This document shows, one piece after another, positions 10,658 to 22,577 of a stretch of 64,000 nt of DNA; position 1 is the stretch's first letter, and every line of letters begins with the position of its first letter. The notes beneath the pieces are model-generated. The model worked only from the letters and a program-made list of their open reading frames with translations. It did no database searches and had not been told where the DNA came from. Source of the stretch: Moniliella sp. 'wahieum' (Eukaryota; Basidiomycota; Moniliellomycetes; Moniliellales; Moniliellaceae); contig RSEE01000006.1 of the NCBI GenBank assembly GCA_003971905.1, positions 868,001 through 932,000 on the forward strand, written 5' to 3'. Position numbers and translations under genes: made by a program.

Positions 10658-12880
10658 TTACAGCAACATCCCCATCGTCACCAGCACCATGAGCAGCGCG
10701 CCCGTCGCCACGCCCGAGTGGGCGGCAGCGGAGCTGGCGCTGGAGCCTGTGCTTGCCGCCGAGCTGGCCGAACCGTGCGAGGCCGTGGCCGACGAGCCAG
10801 CCGAGGAGGAGGAAGACGCTGGGGTGGGAGGCGTGTAGCCGATCGGGGTGTAGTTTTGGCCCTGCTGCGACGCCTGCAACATGGCCGCCCCAATCTCGGC
10901 CAGGCCATAGGTGATGGTCATCAAGTGCTGCGACATGGACAGCGGCGGCACACTGGAATCAATCACACGCAGGTTGCGCGTATTGTACACTTTGAATTCC
11001 TGGTCCACCACCCCGCCCAGCTCGAGCGGGAGCATACTGTTGGAGGAACTGGGGTGGTACTCGGTCCCGGACGAGTTGGCCACAAACGTGTCCCAGTCCT
11101 GGTCCGACTGCACCCCCGTACCAGGCGCAAGTTCGGTTTGGGTGTACGCGTTGAGCGGGTAGGAAGTGCCGACCTGGCGGGCAAAGCGGCATCCGTCCCG
11201 CATGATCTGCTTGTCCTCCTCGTACAACAGGTAACCCGGGTCGATCGAAGGCGGATCAAACGCCGAAGCCGAGACGATCTTGACGCTGCCGCGCGAGACG
11301 GGGTGCTGCAACCCGCACTCGACGAGGATGCTGCCATAGGTGTTGCCCAGTAAGATTTCCACCGTGGGCACGTCCTGCGGATAGAGCACGTTGGCCAACT
11401 CGTAGCTCGTCGCATTGAACCCGGCTTGGACCGTGGCTGGCGCATCGTACGCCTGCACATACGACGCAATGTTCGACTTGTACGTATCGATAAACGATTG
11501 CGTCGCGTTGGCGCCCACAATCTTGCTGAGGGGGATATAGGCCGTAGCCGAGTTGACGTAGCTGTCCACCGTCGCATTGCCCGTCACCTTGGACGGTGGC
11601 ATGGTCACATTCGACTGGGGCGAAAAGGTGACGGCGGGTAGAAACGTGGTCTTGCAGGTTGAACCCTACCCCGGGCACGTCAGCCACCTGCTGAACGTTG
11701 GCCGCGCTTAGAACCGACTTGTCTCCTACCCCGGACAGCTGCAGCAGCTGCGGCGAGCCAATCACACCAGCGGCCAGAATGACTTCGTTGGTCGCATTGA
11801 CCGTATACGTGGGCGCGTTGGCCGACGCAGCAAACTCAATGCCCGTCGCCGTCGGCGTGGCACCCGAGGTGTCAAACACAATTTTGGTAGCTTGGTAACC
11901 AGTAAGGACATGCAGGTTGGGACGGTAAACGACTGGATCCAGATAGCCAGTACGGGAAAAGGACCGAGTCCAGTTGCTGGGGTTGATGGCGCTGGCGGAA
12001 AGGAAAGGGCCCGAATTGTTGCCGCCGTAGGCATCGTGGTTCAGTTTCAGGCCCGACACGGTGGTGATCGACTGGAGGAAAGCACCCACGTCGGCATAGG
12101 AGACATCAGGGTAGGAGTGGTGAACCGGCCCATTCTCGCCATGGTTGGTCTGGTTGTACGGCACAAGCGAGTGCTTCCGGCCAAAGTCGCCGGCAGTGAT
12201 GGTGGCGTCGGCGCCGGCCTGGATGGGGGTGTAGGTCTCGGACTTTTTCATCGCATCCAAAACGTTGGCCCATGCCCAGGTAGCCTGTGCATCGGGACTG
12301 AGGGATTTCACCAGATTGGCCCAGCTGGCTTGCTCTGCCTCGGGTTGCCGCACCAGGTACAATCCATTGATCGCGCTCGACCCGCCCAGCGTCTTGCCCC
12401 GAGGCCAGGGAAGCTGGCGGTTGAACATGGTGGACTGGGCGGTCGTCTTGTACGCCCAGTCCATATCGGTTCCCACGGCCGAGTCGTAGACCTGAGGCGA
12501 GTCAGTCCTGTGTTCTCAAAAGCAGGCAGAGGAGAAAGAGGGATACGCACATTGGCCGCAGGGGTGGTGAGACTGGTTGTACCTTCACCGCTCGGCCCAG
12601 CCTCGATGACGGCGACAGTGGTGGAACTGTTTTCGGTCAGGCGGGAAGCCAAGACAAGACCGGCATTGCCGCCTCCGACAATGACATAGTCGAACGCCTG
12701 GCCATCAAAGGCCTGGCCAGAGGTGGAGATGCCACTGGGCGGGGCGGCGAGGCCGCGGTGGGCAAAGCGGGAAGGACCATGGCCGCCGCTGGGAAGGGCA
12801 GCGACAAGGGCAGCTGCACTGCTGGCTGCGACGGCGGCACGAAGCAGCGCATGGCGACGACGCTGGATGGGGCGCGGCAT
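10658..12880 (-). CDS. GMC oxidoreductase with Ser-rich C-terminus and GPI-type tail
   Basis: This is an FAD-dependent oxidase or dehydrogenase of the glucose-methanol-choline family (aryl-alcohol or glucose oxidase-like); the substrate is not predictable. The start at 12880 gives a signal peptide (ALLRAAVAASSAAALVAALP). The FAD-binding motif YVIVGGGNAGLVLASRL is followed by VAVIEAG. An intron at 12492-12550 precedes VYDSAVGTDMDW, and WPRGKTLGGSSAINGLYLV is the GMC signature. The C-terminal catalytic block is VIDSSVPPLSMSQHLM with its histidine. After that comes a Ser/Ala-rich stretch of about 50 residues and a terminal hydrophobic segment (GALLMVLVTMGMLL), typical of a GPI-attachment signal, so a wall- or membrane-anchored enzyme is inferred. 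One T-run indel near 11643 shifts the frame at NLQDHV. Confidence 0.88.
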
Positions 12881-13513
12881 GGTTCGGTCAGGGGAGAAGG
12901 TGGTGGAGGGAGAAAGACGGAGGGGGTGGGTTCGTAGGGTGGGCTGGGTTGGAGTTTGTTGGGCCACGGGTTTTGCCGGCTGGCGGGAAGGGAAGCGGGC
13001 GCTGGGTGGCAGACGGCAGACGGCAGACAGAAGACGGCACGGAGGGACTGTGCGGGGCTGGCGGCGGCGGTGTGGGCTGCTGCGATAGGCCCAGCGGCGG
13101 CCGAGGGCGGCAGAGGCTTGGCTGTCTGACGCGGCACCACACGGCAGGGGGCGGGTGCGCAGGACGCCGCATGGCAGCGCAGGAATACAGCTGTCCGCAT
13201 GGCGGCAGCCACGTGCCTCGCATGCGGGGCGGCACTCTCCAATCGCAGCTGCGCCTCCGTGCCTCAGCGCTGAGGCACCGATCTTCGTTGTTCGATCTAC
13301 AGCCGCGTCGCATGCGAGGGGGTGGAGGCAGGCGCCCCACCGCCTGCGCCTCGCCAGAGCTGCGCATCCAAGCGGCAGGACCCGGGTGCAGCGACTACCT
13401 ACGGACCCAGGGGGGGAGTGTCACCTGCGCAGCCATTCAATTGTTAATTACACCAGGTAGAGTATGCAGCAGGGAGATGCGCACCCCGCAGTCAGCAAGC
13501 GCGTCCACATCCT
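12881..13513. other. Intergenic, GMC oxidoreductase promoter
   Basis: This GC-rich stretch lies upstream of the GMC oxidoreductase and up to tRNA-Asp. It includes imperfect repeats around CGGCAGACGG (13010-13035). No gene is supported. Confidence 0.45.
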
Positions 13514-13600
13514 TCTCCGATAGTTTAGTGGCTATGACACGTCCCTGTCATTCCCGACAGGCGTTCGGACGAGACCCGGGTTCGATTCCCGGTCGGAGAG
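13514..13600 (+). tRNA. tRNA-Asp(GTC) with 15-nt intron
   Basis: The acceptor stem TCTCCGA pairs with TCGGAGA, and the discriminator base is G. The anticodon stem CGTCC/GGACG is perfect and the anticodon GTC is at 13547-13549. An intron of about 15 nt (13551-13565) follows position 37. The T arm is CCGGGTTCGATTCCCGG. All arms fold canonically after intron removal. Confidence 0.93.
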
Positions 13601-14239
13601 GTTCTTTTTGACGTGGGGCCACCAGATCAGCAAATACCCAGTTCGAGGCCCTCCCCCTTCCTTGTACCCTTGTTCCTTTGTTGGAGGGCAACCTCATTGG
13701 CACATCCTTGCAGCCCTTCCGAAGATACGAGGGGTGTGCATCTGCACAATCAGTCGATTCAGATTGAGACTTGAGAAGATGCCAACCCGGCGACTTCCGC
13801 CTGCAACTGCCCGAGGCTGCCTGAACCCCTCATGGAGGGCGGATGATGAATGAACTCGTGACGACACGACATGCGGATTTCCAATGTTATCGACCACTTC
13901 ATTAACAACCATAGAGGCGAGCGACGGTTGCCCAAGCTCGTACATATCGTTTTTGTCCTTGCCCTGGGTCTGATGGTGGAGTAGTTGGTTGGGCGCCAGG
14001 TTGCGCGGTTGAGGGGTGGTGGGTCTGCCGATACAGGGAGCGCACAGGATGCCACATCTCGACGAGAGCACGTCGAGCCTTCATGCATCGGCCCACCCCC
14101 ATCTTGGCTGTGTTGAGCCATGCTTCAGATGGGGATCAAGAGGATGATGGTGACGGCAATCGCGCCTAGGAAACCTATGGGATCAAAAGACATGAGTACG
14201 ACTGGACTACTGGACATGAACGCGTTTTTGCTGGTTGCC
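13601..14239. other. Intergenic between tRNA-Asp and the Arp8-like gene
   Basis: No gene is convincingly supported. A 30-codon minus-strand ORF (14215 to 14123) ends in a hydrophobic run FLGAIAVTIILLIPI and begins only about 25 bases past the Arp8-like stop. It may be a micro-protein or a chance ORF. Confidence 0.35.
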
Positions 14240-16735
14240 TTAAAGAAACAGGGTGCGGTCCCGCACCGCCCGCCAATTGAGCACGTCCCACTCTTCCTTT
14301 CGCACCCTTGTCTCGGCCGCCACCGGGTCGAGACGGGCCATGACCGCCGCCCCTTTCCAAGCGATATGAGCGGGGTCCATATCGCGCGGCACGGGCACAG
14401 CTTGGGCCGTAGGCGTGGTCAGTTTGGCCACTTGAGGACTTAGCCCGCCGGCCACATGAGCCGTAGGGTGGAAAGCAGTTTCCCTCTCTTGCGCCAGCGG
14501 GTAAAACTGCGTTTCGAGATGAGTGGCCACCCGCGCCTCGAGCGCCGCCGACAGTCCGGGCATGTGCGCCGTACCGCCCACACAGAGCATGTTGGCCGCC
14601 ATCTTCTTCACTCGATCCTCTACGCTCGAGCCGCCCAACAGCGTCGACGCAGCACCCACCATCGCCGCCCACACGCCCACATCGAGCGGAGACTTGGACG
14701 CTTCCCACGCCACGTCAACCCCTTGAAGGGCTGAGGGGGCAGGCACCAGCGTCGGTCCCGAGGGCACAGAGGGCGCAGGCGTGCCCTCTGTAGGGGTCGG
14801 CTCGGTGGTGGAGGGGAGGGGGGGGACGTGCCCCTTCCTCTGCAACAGGAGGGGCACTCTCCGCCTGCGAAGGCGGAACAAGGTGCCGCACTGCATAGTA
14901 CATGGCGTTGGTGATCGCGGTATCGGGGTCGGCAGCATACGGGTCGGTTGGATCTTCGACCATCGCTGAGGGCGGTAGCACTCGGACGTTTTCTCTGCGC
15001 TGGGCAGGCAACGACGAGGGGTACGAGGTCCCTGTTTCGCATCGAAATCGACCACGCGGGGCAGGAAAAGCATGAGCGGAGCCAGGATGGTCTCATCGTA
15101 CATGCGGAAGTTGAACTTGTACCGTGCCTCGGCCGGGAGACGGATGACCAGGTCGTACATGTTGAGCCCAATCTCATTCGGCCAGAGGGTACACGCGCGC
15201 TCTTTGAGCTGATCAATCGCCACACGATCGGCCTGCCGTTCGTCGTACCGCAACGGTCCTGGGGACGTGCCTACCGCGTACGGCATCTTGGCTCGCCGCA
15301 GCAGCTCGGCAAGGAAGCGCGACACGTCCTTGCCTCCGTAATTAATCAGGATCCTGGATTCGGGAACCACTACCCCTTCGTCCACACATGAGATGCACGT
15401 CGTCTCTGCTCCGAGATTGATGATGGTGCCAGAGGATACGCCTGCGCCAAAGCAGGATGCCACCGCCTCGCACTGCAAGGTGAGCCCCGCAAAGCCCATT
15501 GTGTCGAGCAACAGGTTGGCCAGAAGACGGGTGTGCCGTCTGGAAAATAGGTCGGGCACAATCAAAGTAACCGACAAGGACTTCCACTGACTCCGTTCGA
15601 TCCCGAGACCAGTCAAAGTGCCCTCTGCTCTGGGGCAGCAAGGATGGACTCGAGGATCGTTTGCACATCCCCCAGCAAAACCTGTTCTGCCGCCTCTCCG
15701 TACAGAGCAGTGTACTCGTCAAAATTTAGCATCCCCCGCTTGAACGGATGGAACAGTCGCCAAGGCCGGTCCGAGGTCTGGTTGGCGTCCTTCTGCTCCG
15801 CACGGGCTGGGTCCGAAAGGGAAAGGTAGGGCAATCGAAGCGCCTCATCGCCAATGTACACCTCTCCTTCATAGGCAGTCCAGGGAGCTAACGTTTCGTC
15901 CGGATCGTGCTCTAGCGCCTGTCCCTTGGCGGACTCGTTGAAGGACTGGGCCAGCTGTCGGCCCTGCGGGACAGCGCGCAACTTCATGGCCCGCATGATC
16001 GACCGCAGATCTTGTCGCAGTACTTCAATGCGGTCCCCGAGGGGGTCCTTGGTCTCGTCCTTGGTTTCGGATTCCGAGGACGACATCACTATGTCCTCTG
16101 TGGAGGGAGCAGAGGTGGCGCGGTCAGTCTCAGGGACCAGTCCGTTCAACTGACCTCGTACATCTCTCCCTGCTGGTGAGAGGTGGCAGCGGCGAGCAAT
16201 GACGTTGGGATACGTCAGCGGGCTCAGGCTGGAAGCCCTGCCGATTTGGAGAAACTCGAGCCCGGGTGGATGACAATGGTATCGTAGGCCAGGCTCTGGA
16301 CACCAAACAGTGTTAGCGTATGGTCGTTGGCAAACACGGGGGGACGTACTCTCGGTTCCTGCTCTTGGTCGTCGGAATCGGATGCATCGTGGTCCACCCC
16401 ATTGGACTCCCCTTGCGAGCGGGGGCAAGGATGTCGGTGCCAGGTAGGGCACTGGCGGCGCGCGACTGCCACGTCTGCGCGTCGGAACGAAGAAAGGAGC
16501 TGGCGGTGTCTGGGCAGCGGTCACGCGGACGACGCGGTCAGCCGAGCGTGGCGCGGGCAGGCACGACAAGGGGGAGACACGTACTGCGGTTGTTGATGAG
16601 CGTGGGCACGCGGAACGAGGTCCAGGCCAGTGGCACCTCGCGCGACCACGCCGCATCTGCATCCTTGCGCGGCGCTTGGGCATCCCGGGCGGGCGATGGG
16701 GTCGATGGGGGTCGGGCCAAAGCGCGATGCGCCAT
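14240..16735 (-). CDS. Actin-related protein 8 (INO80 complex subunit)
   Basis: Arp8 is a nuclear actin-fold subunit of the INO80 chromatin remodeller. Exon 1 (16735-16585) ends in FRVPTLINNR. After an intron at 16510-16584, exon 2 (16509-16350) carries TASSFLRSDAQTWQSRAAS and an acidic patch. The intron at 16296-16349 leads to SLAYDTIVIHPGSSF and LQIGRASSLSP, the actin-like phosphate-1 region. Further motifs are SVTLIVPDLFSRRH, GAGVSSGTIINLGAETT, CVDEGVVVPESRILINYGG, DPTDPYAADPDTAITNAM and AANMLCVGGTAHMPGL. At least four single-base frame changes occur (near 16249, 15613, 15030 and 14810-14830), several in T or G runs, so the protein can only be followed by changing frame. The Arp8 assignment rests on the N-terminal and IHPGS blocks. 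Confidence 0.82.
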
Positions 16736-16931
16736 GCCCGTCCATCCACTCGGCCTGGAATCCCAGCGGACTGCCCGTTGAAATTGTAACTCCTTGGCGG
16801 TGGTCACCTGACTCGCCCTCAGCCAGCTAGCCCGCGTCACGTGACGCGCCGCCGTCCCCGCCGCCCATCCGGCACCCAACCGCTGTTTCGCTGCAGTGCA
16901 GCGCCTGCCAGCTCCACCGTCATCCCCACAC
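16736..16931. promoter_or_regulatory. Short divergent promoter region
   Basis: About 196 bases separate the start of the minus-strand Arp8-like gene from the plus-strand start at 16932. A shared bidirectional promoter is inferred from the head-to-head layout; no TATA-like element is obvious. Confidence 0.45.
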
Positions 16932-17609
16932 ATGCTGCGCCCGCTTGTACGCAGTGCATTCCCACCCCTGAGCAGGGCCACGCGTTCCTTTAGTTCCACT
17001 GCGTTCGCGCAGCAGCTGGTCGAGCCCGCCTGGTCCAAGCCCGATGCGCGGTTGCAGCCCTATGGCGGGCGCCCACCGGCGGGCTGCGGCCGTACGTTGG
17101 TGGTGGCGCTGGACAAGCAGGAAGAAGGTACGCTGCAGAAGCGCCTCTCCGTGCGGGAGTCCACCTGGCCGAAGCGTTGGAAGGAAAGCGGGTGGGGTGC
17201 ATCTTATCGGGCGGAGGGCTGAGGCAGCCAAGATTTCCCTCCCGTCAGCGCCCAAGGAGGCAATCGCGAACCAACTAGCAGGCAGTCTGTTATTGTTCTG
17301 GCTGAGGTTGTTATTTACCCCGTTAAGGTGTGGATAAGAGGACTTGTAAGGAAGCTGACCGGCGCTTGAAGAATGCGAGTGAAGTGTTGGGGCGCGTCCG
17401 GCGCGACGTCTACTTCCGCGAGGCGTCGGGACCCGGAAAACATCACCATCATGCCCTATGCAATGGACCCAAGCCTCCACCGGTTGAGGCTGATGATCAG
17501 CAATGGGCTGGGGCATGAGGGGCATGAGGGGCTAGTGGCGGACTTCGACCAAGGAAAACAAATGCATGCAGCCGGCTCACTAGTCACTGAGTGCAAGAAG
17601 CCAAGCTGA
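16932..17609 (+). CDS. Probable mitochondrial protein, possibly bS21m-like
   Basis: The start at 16932 gives a presequence-like N-terminus rich in Arg and Ser (MLRPLVRSAFPPLSRATRSF). The first exon ends in GRTLVVALDKQEE. Splicing a GTACGC donor at 17128 to an acceptor at 17354 gives EADRRLKNASEVLGRVRRDV with the frame kept. The GR(T/S)-hydrophobic strand followed by EA-RRLK and a basic helix resembles mitochondrial ribosomal protein bS21, but the downstream sequence (NITIMPYAMDPSLHRLRL) does not clearly match. A one-base change in a G run near 17429 separates VYFREAS from DPENITIM. The frame closes at 17609 after LVTECKKPS. Identity is tentative; the gene itself is moderately supported. Confidence 0.45.
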
Positions 17610-19172
17610 GGTTACCGGTTAGTTCAACGAACGTTTTAGTCAACGCCGACAAGGTTCGCCGTGAGGTTCAGCTAGGCCTGGAAGCCCCAGCCTCCAAAAA
17701 GATTGGACGAACAGGGAATTGAACCCCGGACCTCATGCATGCTAAGCAAGCGCTCTACCCCTGAGCTATCCGCCCTTGAGGGATCAGCTGCTTGGTACCC
17801 TACAGACGGTGGTCAATTCAAACTCACAGTGGAAACCAATAGTGAGATCGATGATCTATGATCTCATGTCACGCATCACACATGCCATATGGCATGGTGC
17901 ATGGTGCATGATGCATGATGCTAATTCATAATGCTTGGCGATGACGCTTTTGACAGGAGCGATATGGGGCGCCTTGTGCACAGCGAGCGCTTAGCGCTTG
18001 GAGCGCTAGTAGGCGCAAGCGCGTGGCGCGCCGCGTTGCTGTAGTTTCTTCTGGCAAGCGATGGCGATCACGATTTTGATGATGGACAAGATGAAGCCAC
18101 TTGGGATGGACCAAGCCAGCTTCTCAGCTCGAACGATAGGAAATGGAGATGGTATGGAGAGAGTTGTGCCGAGTCGCGTACTAACTGATGGCGCACGCGC
18201 CCATCGCCTTCTGATGCCGGCGGGTGGCGAACCGGAGGAAGGGGCGGATAGTGTGACACGCGGCGCCCTGCGGGCGCCCTGCGGCGCCGCACAAGCCTGG
18301 CCACATGGCCTAGGAGGCCGATGCCCGTTGGTGTGGTTCACGCGTTCACGTTCAACGTGTGGTCAACGGTCAACGTGGTCAAAGCGTCGGTCAACTTGAC
18401 CCTTCAGAGCTTCGGCGATGCCTTCAGCTTCAACATCTGTACTGCCTCGTGGATGGTAGACTGCGGAGGATGAATGCGGGGGACTGCCCCGCTCCGCTGT
18501 GAGACTGCCGGGGACTCGGGAGTATGTACTTCCCTCAGGCCTGAGCCTCAGGCCTCAGGGCCTCAGAAGGCCTAACGCGCCTAACGCCTAACGCCAAAAA
18601 AGTCTGCCAAGAGTCACCGCAGGCTGAAAAGGACTAAGGCCACGAATGAAAAGGCGCAGGGGGGGAGTCTGTGTAGGAGCGCACGGGAGGACTCGAGCGG
18701 GAAGGCGTAATCGAGTAATCGATCAAGCTTCAAGCAGGGTCTGGCAGGGCAAGGGAAGGCACAGGAACCGCACAAAAAAGGTGTTAAAAAATTCCATAAA
18801 TGAAAACTTGTACCAGCCGCGGGCCCTGGACTGGCTGGCCTTGGCACTGTGACACTATGGAGTGATGTGTGACTATGGCCGGGTACCTACTAGGTCCTTC
18901 CACAGACCAGTTGCAAGTCACAGTGACTAGTGACTCACCGGCAGAGCTCCAAAGCCACCGGATGCAACGCAGGAAGAAGCCAGGACAGAGCCAGTGAGCA
19001 CTCAGACTCCGTCCCGAGTTGCTCACACGCATCACACCCAGCCGCACTACACTCGGCCTGGGCCTCCAGCAGCCCCCAGCTCGCAGGCCCAGCGCCTGTC
19101 GTAGCCCAACCGGACGCGCTTCCGGTGGCGCCGTCGACGCACTGTGCCCTGTTCTGCCTGCCTAGCCCGCGG
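17610..19172. repeat. Intergenic with tRNA-Ala and dense 7-bp repeats
   Basis: Apart from tRNA-Ala this stretch has no convincing gene. It holds TGCATGG/TGCATGA heptads (17893-17921), AGCGCT-T-AGCGCT (17986-17998), GGTCAAC repeats near 18360-18380, AGGCCT and CCTAACG clusters (18535-18597), and ACTAGT near 18926. A minus-strand ORF at 18006-18341 ends in a membrane-like segment (SGFILSIIKIVIAIAC) but has no other support. Confidence 0.55.
17704..17775 (-). tRNA. tRNA-Ala(AGC)
   Basis: The sequence begins GGGCGGATAGCTCAG on the minus strand. The anticodon AGC sits in loop TTAGCAT. The T arm is CCGGGGTTCAATTCCCTG and the acceptor is closed by TTCGTCC with discriminator A. There is no intron. 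One anticodon-stem position is a T-T mismatch (CTTGC against GCATG), otherwise it is canonical. Confidence 0.9.
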
Positions 19173-19180
19173 TATATAAA
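19173..19180 (+). promoter_or_regulatory. TATA box of the arrestin-like gene
   Basis: TATATAAA lies 81 bases upstream of the ATG at 19261 in a C-rich context. Position and sequence fit a canonical TATA element. Confidence 0.65.
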
Positions 19181-19260
19181 CCCCAAGGCGGTCGTCCGTT
19201 CGCGGCGCCGCCCCTTTTCTTCCTCCCTCCTAAACAACCCACCTTGTCTCGACCTGTCCA

Positions 19261-21716
19261 TGTTCTCGGCATTGCTACAGTCGTGTGAGCCGCATGTGCG
19301 GGTGATGCAGAGTGCCGTCTTCATCCATCCGCCCAGCCGTGCCCAGGCCGGAGCGCCCGAGTCGGAGCCCAACTGGTCCTACCTCACCGGCACCCCCCGG
19401 CCGCCAGCGAAGATGCCGAGCTAGTGCGCGGTGTGGTGGAGGTGCGAGTGCCAAGCGACCGCACTGTGACAGAGATCCGTCTGCGCTTGCGTGCCGATCA
19501 GGTTGTCTCCATCCTCGATTCGGCTGCCTTGACCGTCCCAGTGAGCTGGGAACAGACTGTTCCCTTCGAACACACCCTCACCTACCCGCCCCGCGACCCA
19601 CTCGACCCCTCCCATGCCCGCGCCCACTCTCGCTCCCGCTCCCGCTCTCGCTCCCAATCCCACTCCCGCTCCCACACCCGCCTCTCGGAACCCGTCGAAC
19701 CCATGTCGGATCGGTCGCGCTCCCGCAGTGGCCTCCGTACCCTTGTCCGCCCCCCACCGCTCCCGCTCCCGCGCCGGACGCCAACTCAACGATGTGGCCG
19801 AGGTTGACGTTGCCGACCCCCCCCAACGATCTTCCAACCGCTCTCCCAGCCCCACAATAGGCACCGGTTTGGCTCGTTCCCAGTCTCGGGGCCGCTCCCT
19901 GGCCATCCGTCCTGCTGGTCCTAGCCCCTTCCTTGGCTTACCCCTCGAGGTTGACGGTGATTCTTCTTCTGTCATCAGCAGTACGCCTGGGTCCGACGGT
20001 GTCGCCGCTACTGCCTCTCACCGACGCGGATCCACCCCCGACTCGTCTGCGCCTGAGCTCGACAGCCCCGTAGCCCATCCCCGACTCGATTCCTCTCCTG
20101 CTCCAGCTGTGCCTGCATGGATCAAGCGCGACACGAGCACGGGGCGCAAAATGCGCTCCATCTCCCTGGGGCGGTTGCGCCGCCGTGCCCGTTCTTCCTC
20201 TATCGCCACTGCAGAAGAGGACGAGGACGAGGACGAGGAAGAGTCCTATTTATCCACGCGCCTTTCTGGCTTGTTTCACCACGATAAAGGCAAAGCCCGC
20301 CGCGAATCCTCCCGGGACACCCAAGTCTCTTCGCCTGCCCCTCATCGCCGTTCGCTCGCCCGTGCCGAGTCCGAGTCCGAGTCGTCAGAGGAGGAGGAGG
20401 AAGGCCTCTTCCTTGCCAAGGGCGTTCATTCCTTCTCCTTTGCCTTTATCATTCCCAGTGATGTGGCGCCGTATGAGCGGAGTCCCCTCGGCCGCGTAAA
20501 ATGGACCATCAAAGCGACGGTCGTCGGGGGTGGTCGTGCCCGCTCGAATGTGGAGGATGTACAGGAGATCTATCCCATTGTCGTACCCACCCCAGATCAT
20601 TTCTTTGCCACACCCCTTTCCATTTTGTATCACGACTTGCATCCGTCGTTGGGGCTCTTGAGTATCTCTCTCACCTCCACCAACATCTCCGTGGGGGGCA
20701 TGTTTAACATGGATCTCCACTCGCCTCAACCCCCCGAGGACTTGACCGTCTACATGATCCGTGTTACCCTTGAAACGACAATTGAGTTGGAAACGCGGCG
20801 CAAGGGAAAGCAGCGGACACCCGTCCAACGTCATCGTCTTTTTGAGCAAGGCTGGGTCCCGCCCAAACACAGCTCGGCCAACAAGATCGGCGAAGGAGAT
20901 CCTTCGCAAGGCTTCATCCGTGCCTCGGGAACGGACCATGCTTGGTCAGTGCAAAGTCCTGTGCGGGTGCCGGATGACAACTTGATCCGTGCTACCACCA
21001 TGCCAGGCAGCCGGGCCTCCATTCGTTACTCCCACACGCTCCTGATCGAGATTGTGCATTCGCGTGACCCGGCGATTGAGGCGTGGCTAGCCCAGGGAGC
21101 CGTGGGAGCACGTCCGCCCCCCTCGGAAACGGAAAGAAAAGTCAAGGTGTTCGCCTTGCGGCAACCGGCCGTCATCCCTTCCTGCTGTGTCGCCTACAAC
21201 GCAGTCACCCTCCCACGCTACACACCGGCCAACGTCAATGCGGCGCCGGTCGTGCCGGACGCACACCATCTCCAAACACACTGCGTCTGCGGGATTTCCA
21301 TGGCTGAACTCGCTGCCCAACAAGAATCGTTCCTTCCTCCCAGCTTGGTGTCGGGCGACGGCTCAACCGATTTGTCTGGGGATGCGGTGCAGAGCGGTGG
21401 CAAAGTAGGCGAGCTACCGCTCGGTTGGCGCCCCGTCTCCCCCCCGTCTCCACCTTCGGAGAGCTCCCACGCCCCCCCACCCATGCGGGGGGAGGCGGTA
21501 CGGCGGAAATTAACCAACTCGCCCAGTCCTCTCCCTTCTCTCCCTGCTCCACCGAGGGAGGCTGGACGTGCCCCCAGCCCGCTCTCCTTGGGCTCGGGCT
21601 CGCACTCCAGTACCCTGGACCGCCGCGACCCCAGCCCCATCCCGCCCGACACTGCCGTCGCCCTAGGCTCGACTGGGGGCTCGTTGCCTCCGGCGTATGA
21701 CTCGCACGGTTTTTGA
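19261..21716 (+). CDS. Arrestin-like (ART/alpha-arrestin) protein
   Basis: Alpha-arrestins link plasma-membrane transporters to ubiquitin ligases for endocytosis. The N-terminal arrestin lobe begins right after the start (HVRVMQSAVFIHPPS, then AELVRGVVEVRVPSDRTVTE and WEQTVPFEHTLTY). A long Ser/Arg-rich insert follows (SRSRSRSRSQSHSRSH, acidic EDEDEDEEES). The second half has HSFSFAFIIPSDVAPYERS, GRVKWTIKATVV, an interlobe region and a C-lobe with VMIRVTLETTIELETRRKG-type strands. The tail is Pro/Ser-rich and ends PAYDSHGF; PPAY is a plausible WW-domain ligand for a Rsp5-type ligase. Two C-run indels (near 19393-19398 and 19749-19754) shift the frame; otherwise the ORF is open. Confidence 0.8.
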
Positions 21717-22310
21717 AAAGGATCCAGGTATTACGAACTGAGTTTTGATGCATACCCCACCCGCCTCCATCCCCCCCCCCTACCCCAATGTGTATCATCC
21801 CCTTTACTCTCATCATTTTTGGATCGTCAGTCGGTGGCGCGCAAGAGCGTCCTGCATGTCATGGTATTTAACGAGTACATGAAGAATGCATACCTCTCAC
21901 ATTCCCTTACAGTTGCCCTGGTCTCTGAAATCTCGAAGCTTTTGCACCACAGCCTGTGGTCGGAGGACAACGGGAGATCCCACCAGCTGGGAACACACAG
22001 TTGCCGTCTCGGCTCAGAAAAGGTAGACAGGCTCGCTCTGCCTCTCCATCGTGGTAATAGGGGCACGAGATTAGTAGAACTACCGAAGCCACAGCTGGCC
22101 CTGAGAGCCTGAGACGCCTTGCTTGAAGCCACTGAGAGTAACTAATACTGAACGCAAATGGACGACAATGCCACCGGCAAAGGCCACTCCCTTCTTCATG
22201 CTTTTTCAGCTTTTTTGTCCCATCCTGTTCCACCTGTTCCACCGCTACGGATCGAGTTCGGTGGGCAGGTCCAGGCCCAGAAAGAGACTGACGCGATTGG
22301 GACTTGATTG

Positions 22311-22338
22311 AAGCTTGAAGCTTGAAGCTTGAAGCTTG
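22311..22338. repeat. (AAGCTTG)4 array
   Basis: Four consecutive copies of the palindrome AAGCTT, each followed by G, giving a 7-bp period. An opposite-orientation twin lies at 31465-31492. Confidence 0.95.
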
Positions 22339-22577
22339 ACTGAAGTGCGGCCACTTGACCTCTTCTTCAAGCCCTCATCGATCATCGCTATCGGTATCAC
22401 CATCCCTTCGCTCTTAAGTCTCGTCACGGTAACGTTTAGGTCGGGGGGTGTCCAGGACGAACAGGCATATATGGATTCGGTGAGACGTTTGCACTGAGGC
22501 ACCGGTGTCAATGTCAATGATCATCGATCATCGACATCGATCATCGATCATCGTTCATATGATCGGTCGGTGAGTAG

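Noticed and set aside
14123-14215. 30-codon minus-strand ORF with hydrophobic end
   Set aside because: Too short to separate from chance. I mention it only because of its membrane-like tail and its closeness to the Arp8-like stop.
18006-18341. Minus-strand ORF ending in a membrane-like helix
   Set aside because: The first two thirds are repeat-derived low-complexity sequence and no splice or promoter signal supports it.
21819-22112. 97-codon plus-strand ORF after the arrestin-like gene
   Set aside because: No recognisable features and it runs into repeat-rich intergenic DNA.
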